Assembly: GCA_963575745.1 (NCBI GenBank)
Contig: CAUYUJ010008569.1
Coordinates: forward strand, 234,112-261,611
From: Prorocentrum cordatum
Lineage: Eukaryota > Sar > Dinophyceae > Prorocentrales > Prorocentraceae
DNA length: 27,500 nucleotides
Direction: 5' to 3'
The notes below the pieces were generated by a model. That model was not told the origin of the DNA. It made no database searches and was given only the letters and a program-made list of their open reading frames with translations. Position 1 is the stretch's first letter. Each line of letters opens with the position of its first letter. The translations under genes and the position numbers were made by a program. Shown in pieces: positions 9,690-17,276 of this stretch.

Positions 9690-10010
9690 TCAGAGTCCTC
9701 CGGGATGCTTCTTGGGGTCTCGTCGGATCGCTCTCGGGGGCCAATTCGGGAAGCAGCTGGTGGGCCTCTTTGGGGCCTCTTTGGGATTTCTTGAGGCCTC
9801 CTGGGGGCGTTTGGGGGCCGAAGGCTCGAAATTGCCCGTTCGGGTTCCCCCCTGTGGGCCTCCCCTTGTTGCCGTCCTGGAGCCTTCTTGGGGGAGTCTT
9901 GGGCCGTCTTGGGGCCCTCTTGGGCGGTCTTGCAGCCCTCTTGGGGACATCTTGGGCCGTCTTGGGGCGATCTTGGGGGTCTCTGGGGTCGTCTTGGACG
10001 TTGTGACAGC
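9690..10010 (+). repeat. CTTGGG minisatellite array, 10-11-bp units, forward orientation
   Basis: Successive units such as CTTGGGCCGT, CTTGGGGCCCT, CTTGGGCGGT and CTTGGGGACAT follow each other at 10 or 11 bp from about 9890 to 10005. More diverged units lie between 9690 and 9890. The mean spacing is about 10.5 bp, close to one DNA helical turn. Because two units make 21 bp, long frames stay open on both strands, but the translations are low-complexity Leu/Gly/Trp or Pro/Arg text and are not proposed as genes. Part of it (about 9795-9860) has a diverged homologue at 14890-14960. Confidence 0.85.
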
Positions 10011-10245
10011 CCAAGAGGCGGATATGCTATATCTACGTATGTATATATAAATCCTATCATTATACATCCTGCATGGAAGCCTTCCCCCCGATGGCCCCCC
10101 CCATACCTTTTTCGACGGTCCTCCCCGGGCTCCCCAACGGCCCCAAGCGGGCCCACAAGACTCCCAAGAGCGCCGCGGCATGCATAAATCAACGTTGTCT
10201 CAACGGTTTTTGACAGATTGTGGCGTCCTCGTCATTCTGGACATC
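10011..10245. other. AT-richer core between the two opposed CTTGGG/CCCAAG arrays
   Basis: The segment 10020-10070 (TATATCTACGTATGTATATATAA-like) is sharply AT-rich in a GC-rich setting. The array unit reads CTTGGG to its left and CCCAAG to its right, the switch occurring at about 10010 (CCCAAGAGG). Sparse CCCAAG units already appear at 10140-10165. No coding text. A similar AT core sits beside the related array at 12119-12160. Confidence 0.6.
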
Positions 10246-10830
10246 TTGCAGCCCACGACGACCCAAGAGGCTTCCGAGATCCCCCCAAGACGGCCCAAGA
10301 GGCTTCCAAGACGGCCCCGAAATGGCCCAACAGAGCCCCCAGACGCCCAAGTTGGCTCCAAGACGGCGTGCAGTGCGCCCCATCGACGCCCAGCGGCGCG
10401 CCCAAGATAGCCCCACGGAGCGCCCGATGGCCCAAGAGGCCCCCAAGAGAGTCCCAAGACGTTCCCAGAGGGCTCCGAGACGGCCCAACAGAGCCCCAAG
10501 ACGGCCAAGGAGGGCCCCCCGAGGGTCCCACAGGGGCCCCAAGGAAGCTCCAAGAGGGCCATAGGAGGCCCCCTGGACTGCCGAAGAGGGCCCCCAGAGG
10601 GCTCAACGACGGCCCCAGCCCCCCCCAGGACGGCCCAAGAGGGTCCCAGGACAGCCCAAGGGGGCCCACAGCCAGCCCATAAGAGCACAAAAAGGAACTC
10701 CAAGAAAGCCTAAGGAGCCCCCAGAGGTTCCAGAATGCTTCCGAAAGAGTCCCAGGAAGCTTCCCAGGGCTCCAAGAGGCCCCCACATCAAGATTCATCT
10801 CAGGGCTTCAAGAGGCCCCACAAACAAACG
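10246..10830 (-). repeat. CCCAAG minisatellite array, 10-11-bp units, reverse orientation
   Basis: Units CCAAGAGGCTT, CCAAGACGGC, CCAAGACGGCC and CCAACAGAGCC run at 10-11-bp spacing for nearly 600 bp, becoming more diverged after about 10680. They are the reverse complement of the 9690-10010 family. Open frames in several phases come from the 21-bp dimer and do not indicate a gene. Confidence 0.85.
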
Positions 10831-11145
10831 CCGCCAGGCCCCGAGAAACACTACAAACGCCCTGGACTCACGATCCATGTCAGGGGTGTGCCAGCATGGG
10901 CGAGGCGGCGGGATGCGAACCCTGGCTCCGGGGCCGTCAGAGCAACCCTCTATGGGGTACGATCCGTGTGAGGAGACAGTCGAAACGACGCCGTGTGGTG
11001 GGTGTGCCGAGACGGGCGGCGACGCCGTGCGAACTTTGACATTGGACCCGCAAGTGGAGTTCCCGGGAGGACGCTATGTGAACCCTGCCTTCCTACGGAG
11101 CCGTAGGATCATCTCTTGCATTTTTCTTAGTTTTCCCACAGCCCG
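10831..11145. other. Unassigned stretch with a diverged internal duplication
   Basis: Two stretches share GGGTGTGCC..., a GGGCG-rich part and a TGCGAAC box: about 10881-10925 and 11001-11035, roughly 118 bp apart. A third TGTGAACCCTGCC lies at 11077-11090. They look like old tandem copies. No tRNA fold or coding text was recognised. Confidence 0.4.
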
Positions 11146-11340
11146 CTTCTCCTCCTCCCCTCCGCCCCCTCCTCCTCCTCCTCCTCCTCCTCCTCCTCCT
11201 CCTCCTTCTTCCCCTCCTCCTCCTCCCTCCTCTTCCTCCTCCTCCTCCTCCTCCTCCTCCTCCTCCTCCTCCCTCCCTCCCTCCCTCCTCCTCCTCCTCC
11301 TCCTCCTCCCCCTCCTCCTTCTCCTCCTTCACCTCCGCCT
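11146..11340 (+). repeat. Polypyrimidine microsatellite 3, (CCT)n
   Basis: CCT/TCC repeats with CCCTCCCTCCCTCC at about 11269-11288 and isolated A at its right end. Translations are homopolymers. Confidence 0.95.
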
Positions 11341-11379
11341 TCGCTTCGCTCGCGCGGTTTGCAGTACTTCGGCAATGGT

Positions 11380-11845
11380 GTTCTCGCCCATCTGAGGCCG
11401 CATCCTGATCCAAGATTGGCGCAGCCACCCCAGCATTGACCACACTCTCCAATACGAGCGGTACTGTCGGCTCAGAGCCGGCCACAGCCCTCATTGCAGA
11501 TGATGCTGCCGGTCGCGCACAAGCCCCATTCATGATTAGGATTGGCGCTCTCGCCCGAGCGCTGGCCACACCCCTGTCTGGGAGTCATGCTGCCGTCTGC
11601 ACGCTGGCCAAATCCTCCATGGAACGCGGCACTCATTTCGCAGCGCCAGCCACGCCACTCATTGACTATTGTGATGCCGCTCCACTCGCACGGTTCCCAC
11701 AGCCCTCATGTGAGAATGGTGCTCCGCCCGAGCGCCAACCACGTCCATTTCCAAGATTTGTGCTACCGCCCCAGCGCCAGCCGCATCCGTGTGTGAGACT
11801 GGTACTCTCGTTTGAGCCTCGGCTACATCCGTCTTTTGCGAGCGC
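11380..11845. repeat. 42-bp tandem repeat, about 11 diverged copies
   Basis: The box GCCAC(A/G)NCC recurs with its first base near 11397, 11439, 11481, 11523, 11565, 11607, 11649, then after a 5-bp phase shift near 11738, 11780 and 11822. Each unit carries GAGCGCC(A)GCC and a TGA-rich half. The exact 42-bp spacing equals 14 codons. In the + strand one frame before and another after about 11700 give a degenerate 14-residue peptide with P-x-E-R-Q-P-H-P. It may be a decayed repeat protein or a plain minisatellite. The minus strand also stays largely open, so direction is not settled. Confidence 0.75.
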
Positions 11846-12118
11846 CACCTCAGGCGCGAGACAACTGGCGACCGCAGCTGCCGTCCCTTTCGTGCTGGGC
11901 GAGTGCCGAACCCGGCGGCCGGTTTGGACGGAACACGTCGGGTCTGTTGCCAATCGGGGCTGCGCCAGGTTAGCCCCCCCAACGTCAGACCCGGGAATGG
12001 GTCGTAGCAACATTGCGGCTACATCAATGTGCAAACCGCAGAGTCCATAAGACATGCAGGTGCCAGGATCAAAATTAAAAGGCAAAGCGCAGCGAGCCTT
12101 AAAATTTTGTATGTTCAC
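11846..12118. other. Unassigned spacer after the 42-bp repeat
   Basis: No clear gene, repeat or RNA. An open + frame that starts in the 42-bp repeat runs to 12050, but its last part has no recognisable motif. Confidence 0.4.
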
Positions 12119-12250
12119 ACACACGCACAGATATGTATATATGTATATTACCAAGGGATGGGACTATGTTTGCATCTTGGCCTCTTGGAGCGTCTTGGAG
12201 GCCTCTTGGGCCGTCCAGATGCGCTCCTTGACCGTCTTGGGTGGTTGGTA
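12119..12250 (+). repeat. Short dispersed copy of the CTTGG array with its AT core
   Basis: CA and TATG-rich sequence (12119-12160, ATATGTATATATGTATATT) is followed by CTTGGCCT, CTTGGAGCGT, CTTGGAGGCCT, CTTGGGCCGT and later CTTGGGTGG at 10-11-bp spacing (about 12177-12245). The arrangement of AT core then CTTGG units resembles the locus at 9.69-10.83 kb. A few opposite-strand units (CCCCAAGAGC) follow near 12325. Confidence 0.7.
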
Positions 12251-12380
12251 GGGGCTCCGCGAAGTTCTCCAGGTTGTCGGGGGCGTCGCAACCGCCCCCG
12301 AGGCCCATGCGGAACACCCCAGGAGCGCCCCAAGAGCGCCCGGAAACGCCCGGGAAATTGGTGTTGCGGGCCTGCATCGT

Positions 12381-12451
12381 CCTCCTCCTCCTCCTCCTCC
12401 TTCTCCTCCTCCCCTCCTCCTCCTCCTCCTCCTCCTCCTCCTCCTCCTCCT
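12381..12451 (+). repeat. Polypyrimidine microsatellite 4, (CCT)n
   Basis: About 70 bp of CCT repeats with two short imperfections, ending at TGCAGCAGCAGCA. It lies 116 bp before a polypurine tract of opposite polarity. Confidence 0.95.
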
Positions 12452-12566
12452 GCAGCAGCAGCACTGCCGTGAGCTTTTTGGGGAAGTCCCCTTCGTGCCA
12501 GAGGCACGGTGGCGGAGCTGCTGGGGGGCCCTCGCCAGGCCGCGGAGCCGTCTCATAAAGATTTTC

Positions 12567-12754
12567 AGGAGGAGAGGAGGAGGAGGACGACGAGGAGGAG
12601 GAGAACGAGGAGGAGGACAAGGAGGAGGACGAAGAGGAAGGAGGAGGACGAGGAGGACGAGGAGGACGAGGAGGACGAGGAGGACGAGGAGGACGAGGAG
12701 GACGAGGAGGAGGAGGAGGACGAGGAGGACGAGTAGGACGAGGAGGAGGAGGAA
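12567..12754 (+). repeat. Polypurine tract, (GAGGACGAG)n and (AGG)n
   Basis: GA-rich with a clean 9-bp unit GAGGACGAG repeated about seven times between 12650 and 12735, flanked by (GAG)n. In one frame it encodes Glu/Asp runs, in others Arg/Gly or Pro/Arg runs. No flanking coding text supports a gene. Its AGG repeats could pair with the CCT tract at 12381-12451. Confidence 0.93.
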
Positions 12755-12832
12755 CCGGTCCCGGGGAGGGGTTCGAGGCCTTGTGCGGGTCACGGTGTAA
12801 AAGATCATGATGTCGGGGGTCTGGTGGCGATT

Positions 12833-12944
12833 CCTCAAGATCTTGCGACGAAGTCCGAGGCAAAAGCGCGATTCTCGCGCAGACTGCAAGGAGGTTTCGA
12901 GCGAGAGTCACGGCTCCTGAAGAGGTTGCGAGAAAGTCTGAGGC
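12833..12944 (+). repeat. Pair of 29-bp direct repeats 83 bp apart
   Basis: CCTCAAGATCTTGCGACGAAG... at 12833-12861 and CCTGAAGAGGTTGCGAGAAAG... at 12916-12944 agree at 23 of 29 positions, and some similarity extends further upstream. They are probably an old tandem duplication in otherwise unassigned sequence (12755-13137). Confidence 0.5.
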
Positions 12945-13137
12945 GGGAGGCGTTGTTGCTGTAGTCTAGAGGCCCAAATTTAAATTTGACCAGAAAGATG
13001 TTCTTTGGACCCAGAAGACAGGGTGCGAGAGCCCAGGGGGGCTCATGAGTTGAGAAAATCAGCCAGGTATGGGCCATTGAGGATCAACAAAAGAGCCATT
13101 CATCAGGAGAGACAGCTCGACAAGCAACAACAAAGCG

Positions 13138-13441
13138 CGACGGCTGCGGCGGCGGCGGCGACGATCACGGCGGTCAGGACGCCGACGGCGACGACGACAA
13201 CGACGACAACGATCATCATTACGACGACATATGACAACGACGACAAACAACGATAACGACGACGATCTTGACGACTACGTTGACGACGGTTACGACGACG
13301 GTCACGACGACGGCGACGGTCACGACGACGACGACGACGACGACGACGGCGACGGCGACGGCGACGGTCACGACGACGGCGACGGTCGCGACGACGGCGA
13401 CGGTCGCGACGACGACGACGACGACGCTGAGGACGACGACG
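13138..13441 (+). repeat. (GAC/ACG)n trinucleotide array with GGC variants
   Basis: Begins as (GGC)n, then GACGACAAC, GACGACGGC and GACGGT higher-order units. Depending on the frame it reads as Asp-, Thr- or Arg-rich text. A frame with poly-Asp continues 25 codons past the array to TGA at 13513-13515, which might be an acidic protein tail. Nothing upstream supports that, so it is scored as a repeat. Confidence 0.9.
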
Positions 13442-14879
13442 GCGCCAGCGCGCGGAAGGCGAAGCCGGACCCAGCGCTCGGCCAGGCCCCCGAGTGCACC
13501 AAGCTCTCGCTCTGAGGTGGCGGGCTGCGCTCCCGCCGCCGCGCTGGCGCGGCCCAGACGCCGCCCCCCCCCGCTCTTCGGGCCCGCGCGACGGGCACGG
13601 GTACGCATCGGTCGCTGGAAGTGGGCATCTTCGGGCTCCCAGATTCCAGGATGCTCTGGAAGCGCCCTCCTGCCTGCAGGATCGAGGGGCTGCACCCGTC
13701 TTCCGCCCCTCCTCTTCTGGGGGGCGGGCGGAGCACAATCTGCTTGCAAGGCCTTCCTGCTTCGCGTTTCTGCTTCCGGGTTGACTCAAAAGGAGGTCCA
13801 GCGACCAAGGGGTTGGTGCAGTAGATTTGGTGCAGGAGGTTTGCGGGTTGCAATGCATTTGGGGCGTGCAATACATTCCGGGGCGCATGCATTGCTGGAT
13901 GTTCGCAAGCAATACATCACTTGCAACAGGCCTGGACCCTATCTACTAGATCCGCCTTCCTACATCATGTGTTTAACCTACTTCTTCCGACCGACGTGTC
14001 TCCGCGCGCGCGCACCTCCGCGCGGGGCCGCGCGCTGCCCTCCCGCGCAGGGGGCCCCCGAGGGCGCGCCGACTGTCGGCGTTCTGGTCGCGGGGGCCTC
14101 CCGCGAGGACGGCCTCGCCCCCTGGGGCGCGGGCGGGCCCCGCCGCCGCGCTGGCCGGCCGCCCGGCTCAACGTGGCTGGGCAGGCTCGGTGCCGCTCGG
14201 CGGCGGAGAGGGCCCCTCGTCGCTCGATCTCCCTGTGCACCTCGCCCAGCTGCAGCCGTCCTCCCTGCTCCCTCCTGCCGCTCCTCCCCGGGAGGCTCGC
14301 CCCGGCCCTGCCTGCCTCGCCTCGGAGGCGCTCCCTCGCCCCGCCCCGCCGCCCGCGCGGGGGGGGGGGGCTCGGAGCCTCGTGGGACCCTCTTCTCGTC
14401 TCTTGCTCCTGGCCGCCTGCTTCGTTTCTTCTCCAGGCCGGCGCGCTCCTCACGGTGATGTTCGGCCGCTTCTTCCTCACCCAGTTGCACGGCCACCTCC
14501 ATCACCATCCATCGCCGTCGTCATCGCAGTCAGCCTGGTCGGCACATCGGGTCGTAACACGTCTCGGGTACGGCATGCTTCTGGCACGAGTGCATGTATT
14601 AAGCGGGCGCCTCGCGCTGCTGCCTGCAGCCTGCTGTGCACGTGCGTCACACTTGCGACCAAGCGATACAGAAATGCCTGGGGGTAGGGTGGGCGCCCCG
14701 CTGGGAAGTGGACGATTAAAAACATCTCCCCGATTCGCGGCCGACGCCGTGGAGGAGGCCAGACCGCAGCCAGCGACCCAGGCGAGGAACAACTATGGTT
14801 TCTATCGCCCACTTGATTGGTTGATCGGTTGGTCACATTCGTTTCCCAGGTACCCCATCCCTGCTCACCCGTCCTTTTC
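13442..14879. other. GC-rich unassigned region
   Basis: Long frames are open on both strands at once because of very high GC, and they give Arg/Pro/Ala/Gly-biased translations. CG-rich alternating sequence (about 14000-14040) and a G run of about 12 (14359-14370) are present. No domain or RNA gene was recognised. The nonamer cluster at 13850-13917 is listed separately. Confidence 0.5.
13850..13917. repeat. Cluster of four GCAATRCAT nonamers
   Basis: GCAATGCAT (13850-13858), GCAATACAT (13868-13876), ATGCATTGC, which is the reverse complement of the first (13887-13895), and GCAATACAT (13909-13917) lie about 20 bp apart. The local sequence is less GC-rich than its surroundings. The spacing of 18, 19 and 22 bp suggests either a short decayed tandem repeat or a set of protein-binding sites. 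Confidence 0.6.
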
Positions 14880-15060
14880 GGAGCCTCACGGGGACCTCCT
14901 GGGCACCGCTTGGGGCGGAAGGCTCGGATTTTCGGTTCGCGTTCCCCCTCTTGGGCTCTTTTATGGGATTACTTTTGGGCCGTCTCGGGCGCCTCCTAGG
15001 GCCGTTTTGGAACCTTTGAGGGCCGTCTTTGGGCCCGCCTGGGGACCTCCTGACTTTAAA
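14880..15060 (+). repeat. Diverged dispersed copy of the CTTGGG repeat family
   Basis: GACCTCCTGGGCACCGCTTGGGGCGGAAGGCTCGG... TTCGCGTTCCCCCTCTTGGGC (14893-14957) aligns with GGCCTCCTGGGGGCGTTTGGGGGCCGAAGGCTCG... TTCGGGTTCCCCCCTGTGGGC (about 9795-9860). TTTTGGGCCGTCTCGGGC units follow. This shows a dispersed family with a non-periodic signature, not merely similar simple repeats. Confidence 0.7.
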
Positions 15061-16098
15061 TTGGGGCCCCCAGGCGGGACATGTAATTAACGCGTTCCTG
15101 TGCCGCTTGGCTCAGGCACGCGCCCGATATGACTACCAGAACGTTTGGTGCTACCTGTCGAATCAAAAAAGATTCCCACCTTCTCTTCACCATCTCTTCA
15201 ACACTTGTCACCACATACACCAGTAGATGGTAACGATACACAACGTGACGTTGCCACATTGCGTTCGACTTGGTAGCAGAGCTGGCCACGCTCTCGTGCA
15301 TGTGGCTCTCATCGGGATCAGCCGACCTCTGTATGGCAGGATCCGTGGGACCTGTTAAGAGCCCCCACACTCTATGCGCGATTCCGCGGGCCTATCCGAA
15401 AACGGAAACGAGCCTAACACAACAGAGCCGGCCCCAGAATATTTACATGTTGGCACTGGCGAAATACCGCAAAATTGAATGTTTAGCATATTGCCATGGC
15501 CACGAAGTTGAAACCTGTCAGGCTTGGCGACCCTCCAAAGGGAGCGTTTGACAATTTCCTACTACACAAGAAAAGGAACACACCGCGATGAAACGTACGG
15601 AACCTTCAACCCCGACATCTGACCAAGCGCACTGACACCGGTGCCTTGCGAAGAAATTCGCCTGAGCAACACACCGCACGACTGAACGTGGTGGGACTGG
15701 CTGTCTGTCTTATCATATGGTTCACCATTGGAACCGCTATTGGCGACATGCACAGACGGGGGCGACACGATAATCCCATGCCCCCCTATGGGACCCAGCC
15801 GGGAACGTCCCATGTCGGGAGTACGTATTGGAGATGAACGCTTGGCCTGTCTTCACAGGTTCGCGCATGACCCACATCAACGAGGGGCCAGTGACCCACA
15901 TCAACTAGGGGTCAACCTCCAGCGAGGGTCGGGTGGTCTTGCGCGCAAGATCGTCACGCATGCCCTTCCCGACGTAATGAACTTTGGTGCCAACATACAA
16001 GGTACCCAGACCGACCCGGCCACCTACATCATGTTCACTCTAAGCATGCAATTCGCGAGTTTTACGGATGAGCGATCCCCACCTCAGGTGCCCACCTG
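15061..16098. other. Lower-GC unassigned region
   Basis: Short open frames occur on both strands. The better ones are minus 15370-15056, with a hydrophobic stretch near its middle, and plus about 15728-16144. No motif is recognised in either. A 24-bp tandem duplication, TGACCCACATCAAC... (15868-15891 and 15892-15915, 21 of 24 alike), lies inside the second. They may be remnants of exons or transposons. Confidence 0.35.
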
Positions 16099-16569
16099 GT
16101 GGATTTCCACATGCCAAGCAGTGAGCGTACCGATACAGCATTGATCAGGTTCGACATGGCACGTCTCGAACCACAATCGGCTGGATCCGACATACCGAAT
16201 TTCCAAATCCTAGCCACTGTCTCGCGCCCTGGGGTCGGCACCCAGACGCGACTACTGCAAACCCTCAACCACCAGATCCCGCGCACCCTGGCGGAATACG
16301 AAGAACTACTCGAGCGAACGCGGTCGGTGGGCCACATCGCCAAGCGCTCCCTTGGGAACATTGGATCGATGCTCGGACGTGGTATCCGTGAAAACGGCCC
16401 AACAGTCCACGCCTGCCATGCTGACGAGTCAGAGCCCAGAAACGGGCATGGAAGCAAAGGCAGTGTCTGGGCGGACGACGCAGGTGGGGCAATCGCCTTA
16501 CTGGCCCAGACCACGCTTCGTATAACAACACGACCCTTCAGCACGGCGCTCATGCCGCAAGGCCGTTGA
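16099..16569 (+). CDS. Hypothetical protein piece, 156 codons
   Basis: Open from ATG 16099 to TGA 16567-16569 with balanced amino-acid use, e.g. P-N-F-Q-I-L-A-T-V and E-Y-E-E-L-L-E-R-T around 16195-16320, unlike the Arg/Pro-rich shadows nearby. The minus strand is open over the same stretch but reads as Ser/Arg/Pro-rich text. It may continue a frame-2 stretch from 15900-16090 (A-R-K-I-V-T-H-A-L-P-D-V) after a frameshift. No family recognised. An exon or transposon fragment is possible. Confidence 0.25.
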   Translation: MDFHMPSSERTDTALIRFDMARLEPQSAGSDIPNFQILATVSRPGVGTQTRLLQTLNHQIPRTLAEYEELLERTRSVGHIAKRSLGNIGSMLGRGIRENGPTVHACHADESEPRNGHGSKGSVWADDAGGAIALLAQTTLRITTRPFSTALMPQGR

Positions 16570-17013
16570 CCCCCAACGCGCAGCCACCTCGTGGGAAAAA
16601 TCAAACCCAATGGACTTCGCCTACCCTGCGGACGACAGCGATTCGGGCGCAGATCGGGCAGGATTCCCCCCACGGTCGCGAACGACTAGATTGAGCCGAT
16701 GTTCAGCAGAACATCTCTTCAGGTCAGTGGCCACAACAGGATGCTAGACGGAGATGGGCGAGGTCCGCCCGCAGACCAGCACGAGCACGACGGAAGATAA
16801 GGAGGGCGAACAGAGGCATGAGCAAGGAACCAGGAGGACGGAGACGTCTGAATTGCAAGCGCCGCAGCGTCCACCCCCAGGCTTGCCGATGGGCGAGCTG
16901 CGCGACGCGGCGCCGATGGGGGGAAAGAGCACAGGCTGCCGTCGAGGGACATCATGGAAGGGCAAAGGCAGACGCTGTGATCCCCGGGACCACGACGGCA
17001 AGCGAATCCCAGA

Positions 17014-17276
17014 GTGCGAGAGATTGCCCCATCGGAAGGGACAACGAAAGGTCGGGGACCAGGCGTTGACGCCCACCATTGCTCAGGTGAGGATCGCATC
17101 GAACATCTGTCACTCGCAGATCTCGAAGGCATCGCGCCCCTCTTCTTCATCCGACGCGACGGCTCGGAGGGCCTCGACGAGTCGCGCGCGTTCGCCCGCG
17201 GCGCCCTCGCGGAGCATTTGCGACGGCGGGGGGCCCGCGGCGTCGAGGCCGCGCACGCCGTCGGACGGCGCGCCTA
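17014..17276 (+). CDS. Hypothetical coding piece with strong C/G third positions
   Basis: Frame 1 is open from ATG 17014 to TAA 17274-17276. From about 17120 almost every codon ends in C or G and the text is helix-like and charged (L-A-D-L-E-G-I-A-P-L-F-F-I-R-R-D-G). After the stop, frame 3 (about 17289-17490) carries another plausible stretch with C-P-S-R-C-R-A-E-K-K, so a single decayed gene with a frameshift is possible. A minus-strand frame over 17110-17532 is an alternative. Function unknown. Confidence 0.22.

Noticed and set aside
9512-10192. Overlapping long frames on both strands in the CTTGGG/CCCAAG arrays
   Set aside because: The 21-bp dimer keeps frames open by itself and the products are low-complexity Leu/Gly/Trp or Pro/Arg strings.
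10881-11090. tRNA-like TGCGAACC boxes
   Set aside because: No A box at the right distance and no cloverleaf stems; they belong to a diverged local duplication.
11380-11845. CRISPR-like array of regular repeats
   Set aside because: There are no unique spacers; the whole 42-bp unit repeats and diverges evenly, in an apparently eukaryotic setting.
13231-13515. Poly-Asp protein ending in a 25-codon unique tail
   Set aside because: The acidic run is the (GAC)n array read in one of three open frames; only the short tail is unique and nothing supports a start.
13921-15090. 389-codon forward frame
   Set aside because: It runs through the dispersed CTTGGG repeat and very GC-rich DNA; the opposite strand is equally open, and the text has no recognisable domain.
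15108-15118. CTTGGCTCAGG as a spliced-leader relic
   Set aside because: The match to the leader end is shorter than at 22883-22899 and no coding start follows it.
16062-16673. Minus-strand frame of 203 codons
   Set aside because: Ser/Arg/Pro-rich shadow of the more protein-like forward frame at 16099-16569.
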